In this document: positions 28,717 through 37,456 of the stretch, piece after piece | Layout of the letters: each line of letters begins with the position of its first letter | How positions within the stretch are numbered: the first letter of the stretch is position 1 | Program-made: the position numbers and the translations under genes | Notes under the pieces: generated by a model | Databases searched by the model: none | The model's input: the letters and a program-made list of their open reading frames with translations, nothing else | Told to the model about the DNA's origin: nothing | Assembly: GCF_947498805.1 (NCBI RefSeq) | Contig: NZ_CANMLT010000002.1 | Span: 434,001-498,000, forward strand | Source of the DNA: an uncultured Tenacibaculum sp. | GTDB lineage: Bacteria > Bacteroidota > Bacteroidia > Flavobacteriales > Flavobacteriaceae | Length of the DNA: 64,000 bases | Reading direction: 5' to 3'

Positions 28717-29281
28717 AATGATTAATTAATTCGGGTTCTACTTTTTGTTTTACAATAGATAACAATCTTTTTCTAGCTCGATGCAATTTCACTTTTACAT
28801 TGGCTTCTGAAAAATCCGTTACCTCAATAATTTCTTTTAAACTTAGCTCTTCAAAATAAAACATCCATAAAATTGAACGTTCATCTTCCGGAAGGTCTTT
28901 CATGCACTTTTCAATAATCAATGCACGTTCTTTTCGTTCTAAAGTGTCTAAAACACCTTCTGTTGTTTGTATCTTATTGATGGTTACTTCATCTATTGTA
29001 TCTGTATTATATTTATTCTTTCTCTTTTTTAAGCTATCTAAACAGGTTCTATAGGCTATTTTATAAATCCATGTAGAAAACTTTGATTCACCTTTAAACT
29101 TACTCAAATTCTTATAAGCTTTGATAAAAGTATCTTGAGAAACCTCTTCTGCTTCTTCCTTACTTTCCAACATCTTATAAGCCAAAGAAAATACCATCGT
29201 TTTATACTTATCTACTAGAAAAGCGAAAGCATTCGTATCTCCTTTTAGGATTAGTTCTATGTAAGCTTGATCGTTAATAAT
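28703..29281 (-). CDS. ECF RNA polymerase sigma factor (probable ATT start)
   Basis: An ECF (extracytoplasmic function) sigma-70 factor. Region 2 shows EEAEEVSQDTFIKAYKNLSKF and STWIYKIAYRTCLDSLKK; region 4 shows LPEDERSILWMFYFEELS and VKVKLHRARKRL. The first ATG (29195-29197) would begin at MVFSLAYKML and remove the first helix of region 2. Upstream in the same frame the codons read INDQAYIELILKGDT then NAFAFLVDKYKT, which is normal region 2.1, but no ATG, GTG or TTG exists before the in-frame stop. ATT at 29281 or 29278 is the best start, about 10 bases after the predicted transcription start. It is co-transcribed with the downstream anti-sigma gene and appears to be autoregulated. Confidence 0.85.
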   Translation of the reverse strand: MINDQAYIELILKGDTNAFAFLVDKYKTMVFSLAYKMLESKEEAEEVSQDTFIKAYKNLSKFKGESKFSTWIYKIAYRTCLDSLKKRKNKYNTDTIDEVTINKIQTTEGVLDTLERKERALIIEKCMKDLPEDERSILWMFYFEELSLKEIIEVTDFSEANVKVKLHRARKRLLSIVKQKVEPELINHYGRK

Positions 29282-29296
29282 AGTTAGTTTTATATC

Positions 29297-29325
29297 TATG
29301 ACATATTCCTGTCAAAAAAGGTTAC
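29297..29325 (-). promoter_or_regulatory. ECF-type promoter of the sigma/anti-sigma operon
   Basis: On the minus strand: -35 GTAACC (29325-29320), 17-base spacer, -10 GTCATA (29302-29297). The AAC and GTC cores are typical of ECF promoters. The element is identical in form to the divergent promoter at 29360-29388, which indicates control by the same sigma. Confidence 0.8.
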
Positions 29326-29359
29326 ACATTTTTTAAAAATTATTTTTTTTTATTTTTTT

Positions 29360-29388
29360 GTAACCTTTTTAAAAAGCAGACAGTCATA
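29360..29388 (+). promoter_or_regulatory. ECF-type promoter of the DUF6249 gene
   Basis: On the plus strand: -35 GTAACC (29360-29365), 17-base spacer, -10 GTCATA (29383-29388), 40 bases before the ATG of the DUF6249 gene. The two -35 boxes form an inverted repeat with a 34-base centre. Confidence 0.8.
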
Positions 29389-29428
29389 CCTTCAAACAAA
29401 TTAAAAATAATCATTTAAAATCAAAAAT

Positions 29429-29812
29429 ATGGAAGTAGCAATTGTATTTATGTTCTTGTTCGCAGTAATCTTCGGAATCTTTTATTTATTCTATTCAACA
29501 AGAAATAAAGAACGTTTAGCTTTAATAGAAAAAGGTGTAGATGCTAAAATATTTATGCAAGGAGAAAAAAAGCGTTCAACTTTAACAGGAAGAGTTATTA
29601 TTTTAAACTTGGCTTTATTAGCTATGGGAATCGGAGTTGGTGTTTTATTCGGAGCATTATTGGCTTCAATGTTTGGTTATAATGGTCCATGGGATATGCG
29701 TCCAAGTAATGCTGTAGATTCAGAAGTATTCTTTGTATCATCAATCTTCATTTGTGCAGGAGCAGCATTATTTATTGGTTTCAACTTAACCAAAAAGTTA
29801 GACAATGAATAA
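29429..29812 (+). CDS. DUF6249-like small membrane protein
   Basis: A 127-residue inner-membrane protein that I match to the DUF6249 type. An N-terminal membrane helix (about 4-24) is followed by the conserved STRNKERLALIEKGVDAKIF segment split by the charged linker, then two further helices (about 57-82 and 100-120). Members are often linked to stress sigma factors. Here it is the divergent neighbour of an ECF sigma factor and carries the same promoter type, so it is probably a direct target of that sigma. Molecular role unknown. Confidence 0.78.
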   Translation: MEVAIVFMFLFAVIFGIFYLFYSTRNKERLALIEKGVDAKIFMQGEKKRSTLTGRVIILNLALLAMGIGVGVLFGALLASMFGYNGPWDMRPSNAVDSEVFFVSSIFICAGAALFIGFNLTKKLDNE

Positions 29813-29850
29813 ATAATTACTCAATGTAATTCATAACAATACTCATCTAA

Positions 29851-29882
29851 AAAACCCTAAGAACTAATCTTAGGGCTTTTTA
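29851..29882 (+). terminator. Intrinsic terminator
   Basis: CCCTAAG (29855-29861) pairs with CTTAGGG (29869-29875), followed by T residues. Confidence 0.8.
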
Positions 29883-30328
29883 GCGTTTATATATAAAACT
29901 ATTAGCCATAAACATACTAAATCATTTAATAGCTATATTTAAAACGCGTTAATAGTATTACAATACTTTATTGCTCTCTTTTTGTATCCGATGTTAACTT
30001 ATTTATAATTTGGCTTCTCCTCTACTCTAACCTTTTCTTTTAATTCTTATACGTGTATATAATTGAGTTAATCGCTTCTCTAAAGTATGATACATAACTA
30101 TAACCTATTTAACCAAGTAAAAAACAATACCTCCTACGTAGTAATTTAATGCTTTAATTATTTCAACTCTTGCTTTATATCAATTAAACCAACTTTAAAG
30201 TACTTGGTTTCTATTATTTCTTTTTAACTACATAAAGTGAACTATTAAAATGGTTTTGTCCTTAAAACGAGCTTTTAAAAGGTTATCACATGTCATGTTT
30301 TAATAGTATAATTTTAATCTAGACGTAT
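29883..30328. other. 446-base region without a recognisable gene
   Basis: Lies between the terminators of the DUF6249 gene and the MacAB operon. Only very short open frames exist (for example 30250-30303, 17 codons). It holds a perfect 10-base inverted repeat, ACTATTAAAA (30241-30250) and TTTTAATAGT (30298-30307), with further pairing inside, and a smaller hairpin AAACCAA/TTGGTTT near 30187-30211. This could be a small RNA or gene debris. Confidence 0.4.
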
Positions 30329-30362
30329 AAAAAAAGCAGCTCTATTTTAGAGCTGCTTTTTT
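30329..30362. terminator. Intrinsic terminator of the MacAB-like operon
   Basis: GCAGCTCT and AGAGCTGC around loop ATTTT-like sequence, with A/T tracts on both sides; on the minus strand it follows the adaptor gene by 20 bases. Confidence 0.9.
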
Positions 30363-30381
30363 AAAAACTAATTATAATTTA

Positions 30382-31491
30382 TTAGCTATTATTTTTCTTA
30401 TCGTCTTTAGAAGCTTTGTTCCATATTTTAATCTCTTCGTCTACTCCTACTCCATCTAATACTTCAACATTAACTCCATCTGAAATACCTAACTTTAAAG
30501 TCTTCTTTTCAAAACTATCTTCTCCTGTTTTAACTTCAACATAAGGTTCTTCCGTTTTCTTGTCAAATCTTAATAAAGATTCTTTAATAGATAAGATGCT
30601 ATCTTTTTTATCTAATACGATATCAGCATTAGCACTATAACCTGCTCTTACGAAATATTGATCATCTAAGGTTACATCTGCTTTAATCTTAAACTGAACC
30701 GCTCCATTTTCTTCTGTTCCTTTTGGTGCTATAAAGTTTAATATTGCAGGGAACTTTTTATTTTCAATAGCTCCTAATGATACGTCAATATTAGAACCTC
30801 TGACTAATTTACCAACTTCTGATTCATCTACCTTTCCTTCGAAAATCATTTTAGTCATGTCGGCAATTGTAGCAATTGTTGTTCCTGCATTAAAGTTATT
30901 TGATTGAATTACCTGGTATCCTTTCTTTACAGGAATCTCTACGATCATACCAGAGGTTGTTGCTCTAATATTTGTATTCGCACCTGCAGATCCAGCTGAT
31001 CCTTTTCTAATAATTTGATAATCATTTTGAGCATTGCGTAAGTCGTTCTTAGCTTGGTTAAATGATAACTCAGACGCTTCAAATTGTTGACTAGAAATTA
31101 CCCCTTTATCAAATAATGCCTTGTTTCTTTCGTATTGTGTTTTTGCATTATTTAATTGAATTTGAACAGAATTGATTCTTCCCTTCGCGCTTTGTAAAGA
31201 TTGTTCATTAGGTACTACTCTAACTGTAGCTATTAAATCACCTGCCTTTACAATAGCTCCTTCTTCTAAATATACTTTATCGATAATTCCAGAAATCTGT
31301 GGCTTTATTTCTACTTCCTCTAAAGGTATTACTTTACCTGTAGCTACCGCTTTCTTAACAATGGTAGTTTTAAATGGTTTTTCCGTTTCATACGTAATTA
31401 CACTCTTTTGATTTTTCTTTCCTAACCAAATTAGTATGATTACAAATAGTAGTAATACAACTCCTAAAATAATTTTTGCTCTTTTACTCAT
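30382..31491 (-). CDS. MacA-like periplasmic adaptor (HlyD/RND type)
   Basis: A 369-residue membrane fusion protein. One N-terminal membrane anchor (about residues 6-24), a lipoyl half (VEIKPQISGIIDKVYLEEGA), a coiled-coil hairpin of about 70 residues (SLQSAKGRINSVQ onward), the second lipoyl half (IRATTSGMIVEIPVKKG) and a beta-barrel/membrane-proximal domain. It would connect the MacB-like permeases to an outer-membrane channel. It is the last gene of a four-gene operon with 2-21 base gaps. No TolC-type gene is present in the window. Confidence 0.9.
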   Translation of the reverse strand: MSKRAKIILGVVLLLFVIILIWLGKKNQKSVITYETEKPFKTTIVKKAVATGKVIPLEEVEIKPQISGIIDKVYLEEGAIVKAGDLIATVRVVPNEQSLQSAKGRINSVQIQLNNAKTQYERNKALFDKGVISSQQFEASELSFNQAKNDLRNAQNDYQIIRKGSAGSAGANTNIRATTSGMIVEIPVKKGYQVIQSNNFNAGTTIATIADMTKMIFEGKVDESEVGKLVRGSNIDVSLGAIENKKFPAILNFIAPKGTEENGAVQFKIKADVTLDDQYFVRAGYSANADIVLDKKDSILSIKESLLRFDKKTEEPYVEVKTGEDSFEKKTLKLGISDGVNVEVLDGVGVDEEIKIWNKASKDDKKNNS

Positions 31492-31512
31492 GATTAATTG
31501 ATTGTTACTTTT

Positions 31513-32757
31513 TTATTCTTCTCTTAGTGCTTCTATTGGTTTAATAATTGTTGCCATGTGTGCTGGAATTAGTCCTATTACGGTTCCTAAAACCACCAAT
31601 ATAAAAAATGCTAACATGACAATTGGTATGTTTACTGTTGGGTTTACAAGGGTTGGATCATCTCCACTACCCACGGTTACATCAAGTACATATAATATTA
31701 TTCCTCCGAAAACAATCCCTAACATTCCCGCGATTGTCGTTAAAAAAACCGATTCTAATATTATCTGTCTTCTAATGCTACTTGGTGTTGCTCCTAATGC
31801 TCTACGTATTCCTATTTCTTTGGTACGTTCTTTTACGGTAATTAATAGGATATTACCAATTGCAAATACCCCTGCAATTAATGTAGCAATACCTACAAAC
31901 CATGTTAAAAATTGCATTCCCTTTAAAAAACCATTCAGTTTATCAATTCGATCTCCTAAATTAAAAGAACCAAAAGCTCTTTTATCATCAGGATGCACTT
32001 TATGCAAATTTTTAAGAGTTAATACTAAATCCTTTTCCAATTGAATAATATCGTACCCTTCATTCGCTGTAACCGTCATCCAATCGATATTATTTGCAGT
32101 ATTATATACTTTTTGAAAAGTTGTAAATGGTATATATGCTGTATCTCCATCTAAATCAATTCCCGCAGCTCTTTTATATACTCCTACTACTTTATAGTTA
32201 ATTTCAGCAATCTTTACATATTGCCCAATAGGCATTTCATCTTTATCGAATAACTGTTTATAAATGTCTTCTGAAATTACACAAACCTTAGCTATATTAT
32301 TGATATCATTTTGGTTGATAAATCTACCATAAATTAAATCTTTCTTTTGAATTTTATCTAAGATAGGATAATCTCCACTTACCTGAAATGCACCCGATTT
32401 AAAATTTCTTACAACATTACCATTGGTTTGGTTTCTTGGAGCCAAAAACTTGATTTCATCCTTATATTCTCTTTTTAAAGCTTCAATATCTTTAAAAGTT
32501 AAATTAAACCTTCTCCCTTTCTGAAAACCTTTAAAAGGCATGTCTGTTCTCTGTGTCCAAATAAAAACACTATTGGTTGCAAAATCACCAAATATCCTTT
32601 TAAAGTTATTCTCCATTCCACGAGCAGCTCCTAATAAAACTACTAAAATGAATATTCCCCATAAAACTCCTATAATGGTAATACCTGTTCTTAGTTTGTT
32701 TTTACGAATACTACCGTAAATCTCTTGCCAAGTATCTGAATCAAATAAAAACTTCAT
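31513..32757 (-). CDS. MacB-like ABC permease 2
   Basis: A 414-residue permease with the MacB layout: first membrane helix (RTGITIIGVLWGIFILVVLLG, split by the signal-like start), a periplasmic MacB-core domain of about 230 residues, and three C-terminal helices with the FtsX segment TKEIGIRRALGATPSSIRRQ and the end LRE. No ATPase domain is fused; this is supplied by the first gene of the operon. It follows the other permease with a 2-base gap. The two permeases are clearly related but different, so a heterodimer is likely. Confidence 0.92.
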   Translation of the reverse strand: MKFLFDSDTWQEIYGSIRKNKLRTGITIIGVLWGIFILVVLLGAARGMENNFKRIFGDFATNSVFIWTQRTDMPFKGFQKGRRFNLTFKDIEALKREYKDEIKFLAPRNQTNGNVVRNFKSGAFQVSGDYPILDKIQKKDLIYGRFINQNDINNIAKVCVISEDIYKQLFDKDEMPIGQYVKIAEINYKVVGVYKRAAGIDLDGDTAYIPFTTFQKVYNTANNIDWMTVTANEGYDIIQLEKDLVLTLKNLHKVHPDDKRAFGSFNLGDRIDKLNGFLKGMQFLTWFVGIATLIAGVFAIGNILLITVKERTKEIGIRRALGATPSSIRRQIILESVFLTTIAGMLGIVFGGIILYVLDVTVGSGDDPTLVNPTVNIPIVMLAFFILVVLGTVIGLIPAHMATIIKPIEALREE

Positions 32758-32759
32758 AA

Positions 32760-33989
32760 TTAATCTGCTCTTAGTGCTACAATAGGTTTAATTTTTGCTG
32801 CCTTCTTTGCTGGTAAATATCCAGCCAGCAACCCTGATAAAATCAAGATAATCGTTGCTCCTATTACGATACCAGGACTTACACTTGGATCCTTTATAAA
32901 AAACTCTTCTAAACTATCTCCTATAGCACTTAATATATAAGTTCCTAATGTTAAACCTAAATATCCTGCTATCGTAGTAATTAAAATAGATTCTTGGATT
33001 ACCATTCCAATAATTGAAGATGGTTTTGCTCCTAATGCTTTACGAATTCCAAACTCTTTTGTTCGTTCTTTAATCACAAAAATCATAATATTACTAATTC
33101 CAATGATTCCTGCTATTAATGTACCAGACCCCACAAAGATTACGATAAAGTACAGGGCAAACATAAATTGATTAATTCCTTTATTTGCTTCTGCCATATT
33201 TCTTACAGAAAGTGCACTTTGATCATCTGGATGAATGTCTAATTTCTTTCTTAAATCTTTTTCTAGGCGGTTACCAAAAGTAATAGCTTGATCTAAGCTT
33301 AATTTTGGATCATAACCAATATTTATTTGACTGATATAATCATTATTACCATATAATTTCTGCGCAGTTGTTACTGGCATGTACGTTAAACGTTCTTCAT
33401 TATCTCCTCCTTTATCTGAAAAGATTCCGATTACTTTATATGAAATCCCATCAACATTTAATTGTTTTCCAAGTGCAGGCTTTTCTCCGAACAAATCTTG
33501 CTTAACTAACCTACCAATTACCATTACCTTAGATTTATTTTTTAAATCCAACTCATTAATGTAGCGTCCTTCATCCATGATCGTTTTTTCTAAAAACTGA
33601 TGATCTGGATGTACTGCTCTTAATTGATAATTGTTTTGTTTGTTTTTATATGCAATATTTACACTCTTGTAAATTCTTGCAGTTAAATGTTGAATTTTAT
33701 CTTCGTAACTATCTTTTACATAGTTTAAATCCTTATTCTTTAACTGAATTCTTCTACCCGTTTGTAATCCTTTGTAAGGCTTTGAAGTTTTCCATACTCT
33801 TACAAACATTGCATTGGTAGCATCATCTACAAAGGCAGTTTTAAATTGATTTTGTAGTCCAGAAACGATTCCGAACAACAACGTAAATAACAAAATAGCA
33901 AATGCTACTGTAAAGCCAGATAATACAGAACGTAACTTGTTTTTATTTATACTTTGGAAGATTTCTCTCCAGCGATCTAAATCAAACAT
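32760..33989 (-). CDS. MacB-like ABC permease 1
   Basis: A 409-residue permease with the same layout as its neighbour: N-terminal helix after FQSINKNKLRSVLSG, MacB periplasmic core with DLFGEKPALGKQLNV, and the FtsX region TKEFGIRKALGAKPSSIIGM. It lies 2 bases after the ATPase gene and 2 bases before the second permease. Likely works as one half of an export or mechanotransmission complex; substrate unknown. Confidence 0.92.
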   Translation of the reverse strand: MFDLDRWREIFQSINKNKLRSVLSGFTVAFAILLFTLLFGIVSGLQNQFKTAFVDDATNAMFVRVWKTSKPYKGLQTGRRIQLKNKDLNYVKDSYEDKIQHLTARIYKSVNIAYKNKQNNYQLRAVHPDHQFLEKTIMDEGRYINELDLKNKSKVMVIGRLVKQDLFGEKPALGKQLNVDGISYKVIGIFSDKGGDNEERLTYMPVTTAQKLYGNNDYISQINIGYDPKLSLDQAITFGNRLEKDLRKKLDIHPDDQSALSVRNMAEANKGINQFMFALYFIVIFVGSGTLIAGIIGISNIMIFVIKERTKEFGIRKALGAKPSSIIGMVIQESILITTIAGYLGLTLGTYILSAIGDSLEEFFIKDPSVSPGIVIGATIILILSGLLAGYLPAKKAAKIKPIVALRAD

Positions 33990-33991
33990 AA

Positions 33992-34696
33992 TTAAACGGC
34001 TTTAGCTTTACTTTTATAGACCTCTGTTAACTCATCACTAATAATCACTCCATCTTTTAAACGAACTACTCTATTCGTTTGCTCTGCTACATCTTCCTCG
34101 TGTGTAATTACAAAAACGGTAATACCATCATCGTTAATTTCCTTTAACAAATCCATTACAGAATCTGTTGTACTAGAATCTAATGCTCCTGTTGGCTCAT
34201 CTGCCAAAATTACTTTTGGCTGTGTTACTAAAGCCCTTGCAATGGCAACTCTTTGCTTTTGCCCTCCTGAAAGTTCATTGGGTAAATGATTCGCCCAATC
34301 TTTTAATCCAACTTTTTCTAAATAATCTAATGCTGTTTTTAATCGTTCTTTTCTACTAATACCTTTATAGTAAAGTGGAAGTGCCACATTTTCTAATGCT
34401 GTTTTATAAGATATTAAGTTAAACGACTGGAATACAAATCCTAAAAATTTATTACGAAGTACTGCTGCTTTTTTCTCATTTAAATCTTCAATTAATTGAC
34501 CATTTAAATAATAGTTTCCTTCATCATGGTTATCTAACAACCCTACAATGTTTAGTAAAGTAGACTTACCAGACCCAGAAGATCCCATAATAGATACAAA
34601 CTCACCCTCTTTAATGTGCAAGTCTAATCCTTTTAATACATGAAGTGAATCTTTACCTATAGGATAGGATTTGTGCAGGTTTTCTATACGTATCAT
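33992..34696 (-). CDS. ABC transporter ATP-binding protein (MacB/LolD type)
   Basis: A 234-residue ATPase. Walker A GSSGSGKST (about residues 38-46), Q-loop region VFQSFNLI, signature LSGGQKQRVAIARAL, Walker B VILADEPTGALD, H-loop VITHEED. The LolD/MacB type is identified by the ALDSSTTDSVMDLL segment and the KSYPIGKDSLHVLKGLD opening. It is the first gene of the operon and supplies energy to the two permeases. Confidence 0.95.
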   Translation of the reverse strand: MIRIENLHKSYPIGKDSLHVLKGLDLHIKEGEFVSIMGSSGSGKSTLLNIVGLLDNHDEGNYYLNGQLIEDLNEKKAAVLRNKFLGFVFQSFNLISYKTALENVALPLYYKGISRKERLKTALDYLEKVGLKDWANHLPNELSGGQKQRVAIARALVTQPKVILADEPTGALDSSTTDSVMDLLKEINDDGITVFVITHEEDVAEQTNRVVRLKDGVIISDELTEVYKSKAKAV

Positions 34697-34806
34697 TAGT
34701 TAGTTATTTTATAGCAAATTGGTTATTATCTAACATTTTTATAGCTGAAGCATCAACTACTGTATACTAGACGCTTCTTTTTTAATAATGTTACAAAACT
34801 TATTTA

Positions 34807-34814
34807 TAAATTTG
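34807..34814 (+). promoter_or_regulatory. Promoter -7 element of the DCC-family gene
   Basis: TAAATTTG, exact TAnnTTTG match, 25 bases before the ATG. Confidence 0.5.
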
Positions 34815-34839
34815 AATTTCACTTATCATTTCCACTTAA

Positions 34840-35253
34840 ATGACTGACATTTATAAAGATAAAAAAATTATATTGTTTGATGGAGTTTGTAATTTTTGCA
34901 ATAATTCCATTTTAACGATTATTAAATACGATAAAAGTAACTCCTTTCTATTTACCTCGTTACAATCCGATACAGGCAAAAGAATCGTTGATCATTTGCG
35001 TATTGACACTTCTAAAATTGATTCTATCGTATTATATGAACCCAATATTTCCTATGATATCAAATCTACTGCGGCTCTAAAAATCATGAATAACTTTGGT
35101 GGTATTTGGAAACTAAGTCAAGTTTTATATATTTTCCCAAGGCCTTTAAGAGATCTAGTTTATGATTTTATTGCAAGAAATAGGTATAAATGGTTTGGAA
35201 AAAGAGAAGAATGTATGATTCCTACAAAAGAAATCAAGAAAAAGTTTATATAA
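34840..35253 (+). CDS. DCC family thiol-disulfide oxidoreductase (DUF393)
   Basis: A 137-residue soluble protein. The DUF393 signature is seen at the start: ILFDGVCNFCNNSI with the CxxC pair, then FTSLQSDTGKRI and the C-terminal RNRYKWFGKREECMIP. The family is predicted to be thioredoxin-like; substrates are unknown. It is divergent from the MacAB-like operon and ends at a bidirectional terminator shared with the B12 receptor gene. Confidence 0.9.
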   Translation: MTDIYKDKKIILFDGVCNFCNNSILTIIKYDKSNSFLFTSLQSDTGKRIVDHLRIDTSKIDSIVLYEPNISYDIKSTAALKIMNNFGGIWKLSQVLYIFPRPLRDLVYDFIARNRYKWFGKREECMIPTKEIKKKFI

Positions 35254-35286
35254 AAAAACCCATGATAAAATTTATCATGGGTTTTA
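35254..35286. terminator. Bidirectional intrinsic terminator
   Basis: AAAACCCATGATAAA pairs with TTTATCATGGGTTTT; it lies between the convergent DCC gene and the receptor gene. Confidence 0.9.
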
Positions 35287-35307
35287 AATTTGCATTTAGG
35301 AAACCTA

Positions 35308-37185
35308 TTAAAACTGAACTCTTAATCCTAGGTTAAAGTTTCTTCCTCTAGCAGTATATGCATTTACATCTTGGAAATTTTCATTTAACACATTTGTTAA
35401 ACTTCCAAATAATGTAATTTTATCTTTTAATATTTTATGATTTACAAATAAATCCACTAAACTATATGAATCTAAAGTACCTCCAAAAGTCTCTCTCTCT
35501 CCAGTAAACCTATAAGAAACACTTGTAAAAGTTTTTGGTGCTACTTGATAATTAGCTCTTACTCCAAATTTTTGCTTTGGTAAATTAATTATACTAGTAC
35601 CTCCATCAATATTTATGAAAGTATAGTCAGCTAAGATTGTTAACTCCTTAATTGGTGCATAGGTAACGTTTGCTTCGATACCTTTTAAGTTAAAAGTACC
35701 TAAGTTGTTTAAATATCTACCTGCATTCCAAACAACTTTATCTGTTTCTTCTCTATAGAAGTAAGTTGCATTTAACGTTAAATTATCTAAAACATCAAAT
35801 TCAAAACCTCCTTCTACTGTAAAGTCTTCTTCTGGCTTTAATTGATCTACAGTATCTGCTTTGTTAAAAATTTCTGATAATGTTGGTGCTATAAACGCAG
35901 TACCATATGAAGCAAATATTTTTAAGTTTTTCCCGTCTAAAACTTCAAAGTTGTATGATGGGTTAATGTTATATACGAAGTGTGTTCCGTATTCATTGTG
36001 TATGTTTGTTCTTACCCCTGCATTAATATTAAATCTATCTGTATTATAGTTTGCAGAAACATAAGGGTCATAAAAATGTTGCTTTGCTGTTCCTTTACCT
36101 ATATTACTAAAAGATGCTTCTTGTAACATATCTTGAAACTGTCCTGTAACACCAGTAATCACAGAGAATGTTTGTGTTAATCTATAGCTATTAAACACAT
36201 CAAAGCCTTTTACTTCTCCATTAAATACACTTCCTCCAAAAGAATTAGATTCTCTATCGATATCTGTAAAAAATGCTCTTGCTTTTAACTCTCCTTTTGC
36301 ATATTTGAAGTCAGTACTAAATACCGCTCTGTGTTGCTTTGTATCAGCGAAAAAGTCAGCATCTCCAGCTGGGAAAGAAGAATCAAACTCATTGTTAAAA
36401 GCATTAAAGCTACCTTCAATTCCTACTCTTAATCTTTTTGTTACATTATATCCTACTCTTAATAATGCATTTTGACGATAAAACTTATCTTCTTGATTTG
36501 GAGTATTTGGATCTATATTTTCAATAGCAGATAAACCAGAAGAACTGTTTGCATTTAAACCTACTAAGTAATCGAACTTACCTACTGTACCATTAAAATT
36601 AAAGTTTGCTTGAATTTCATCTACAGCAACTTTAGTATGCTCTGCTGATCTGTTACTACCAAAAGAAGTTGTAAAAGTTCCTTCAAAAGCTTTCTTTGAT
36701 GATTTCTTTAAAATAATATTAATAACTCCAGTTGCTGCACCAGAACCATATAATACAGAAGAAGCTCCTTTTAATACTTCAATAGATTCTACTTGATTTA
36801 AATCTAATTGTCTTAAATCAAAATCACCAGCAATAGATGACGGATCATTTACATTCACTCCATCAATTAAAACTGCTACTTGTTTGTTTCTACCCCCACG
36901 AATATAAACCCCTAAATTTTGTCCACGGTTACTTTGACTACCGTTAATTTCAATTCCTGGAACTTCGTTTAAAATTTCTACTAAGCTTTTTCCTTGTCTT
37001 TCTTCAATTTGCTTAGACGTTAACTTATAAACTACTTTTCCAATATTTTTCTTACTTGTTTTGATTTTAGTTGCAGTTACCACAACTTCATCTAACTTTT
37101 CAGTGTTCTCTTGCTCTTGAGCAAAAGATTTTGTGCTTGCTAAAGACATAGCAATTGCACCAACAATTAGTAATTGTTTTTTCAT
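35308..37185 (-). CDS. btuB: TonB-dependent vitamin B12 receptor (BtuB-like)
   Basis: A 625-residue outer-membrane receptor. Signal peptide ending SFAQ, then a TonB-box-like EKLDEVVVTATK; plug domain with IGKVVYKLTSKQIEE, IRGGRNKQVAVLIDGVNVNDP and IEVLKGASSVLYGSGAATGVINI; then a 22-strand-type barrel ending with the aromatic NLGLRVQF. The plug resembles BtuB/CirA. The B12 assignment comes mainly from the cobalamin riboswitch in its leader and the adjacent BtuF-like gene. It imports corrinoids using TonB energy. Confidence 0.92.
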   Translation of the reverse strand: MKKQLLIVGAIAMSLASTKSFAQEQENTEKLDEVVVTATKIKTSKKNIGKVVYKLTSKQIEERQGKSLVEILNEVPGIEINGSQSNRGQNLGVYIRGGRNKQVAVLIDGVNVNDPSSIAGDFDLRQLDLNQVESIEVLKGASSVLYGSGAATGVINIILKKSSKKAFEGTFTTSFGSNRSAEHTKVAVDEIQANFNFNGTVGKFDYLVGLNANSSSGLSAIENIDPNTPNQEDKFYRQNALLRVGYNVTKRLRVGIEGSFNAFNNEFDSSFPAGDADFFADTKQHRAVFSTDFKYAKGELKARAFFTDIDRESNSFGGSVFNGEVKGFDVFNSYRLTQTFSVITGVTGQFQDMLQEASFSNIGKGTAKQHFYDPYVSANYNTDRFNINAGVRTNIHNEYGTHFVYNINPSYNFEVLDGKNLKIFASYGTAFIAPTLSEIFNKADTVDQLKPEEDFTVEGGFEFDVLDNLTLNATYFYREETDKVVWNAGRYLNNLGTFNLKGIEANVTYAPIKELTILADYTFINIDGGTSIINLPKQKFGVRANYQVAPKTFTSVSYRFTGERETFGGTLDSYSLVDLFVNHKILKDKITLFGSLTNVLNENFQDVNAYTARGRNFNLGLRVQF

Positions 37186-37266
37186 TGTTAATGATTTAAT
37201 TTTACAATTAATCAGGTTAAATTTTTGTACGTAATAGGTTTAAGTACATTAACTTTTGTCCCGAAA

Positions 37267-37445
37267 GTTTTACTTATTCTGATTGTGGCAGGTCTCCTGA
37301 CTTGCGTCTTGTAACTTACCTTCCCGTTTTTAACAGTGGTAAAAGTCTTAGTTACAAGCTTTATAGCTTACAGTTGCGGGAACAGTTTCGGATTTACACC
37401 GAATTCCCTTTTAATTTGACTTATGAGAAACCATAAGTACAAAAC
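37267..37445 (-). promoter_or_regulatory. Cobalamin (adenosylcobalamin-type) riboswitch
   Basis: Read on the minus strand, the conserved core is complete: GGGAAT, GGTGTAAATCC, CCCGCAACTG (37371-37410 region), and the B12 box with AAGTCAGGAGACCTGCC (37286-37304). The P1 helix can be seen directly: GTTTTGTACTTAT (37445-37433) pairs with ATAAGTAAAAC (37277-37267) with a two-base bulge. The start codon of the receptor is about 80 bases beyond P1. No strong rho-independent terminator follows, only a weak AACTTT/AAAGTT hairpin, so control may be at translation. Confidence 0.95.
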
Positions 37446-37456
37446 CAAAATCGCCG

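Noticed and set aside
29195..29197. ATG as start of the sigma factor
   Set aside because: It would remove the first helix of region 2 while a normal region 2.1 is encoded directly upstream in frame.
30087..30149. A 20-codon open frame in the empty region
   Set aside because: No promoter, no likeness to anything known, and expected by chance at this length.
31502..32044. Plus-strand open frame of 180 codons over the permease gene
   Set aside because: Antisense shadow of a well-supported MacB-like permease; composition is not that of a real protein.
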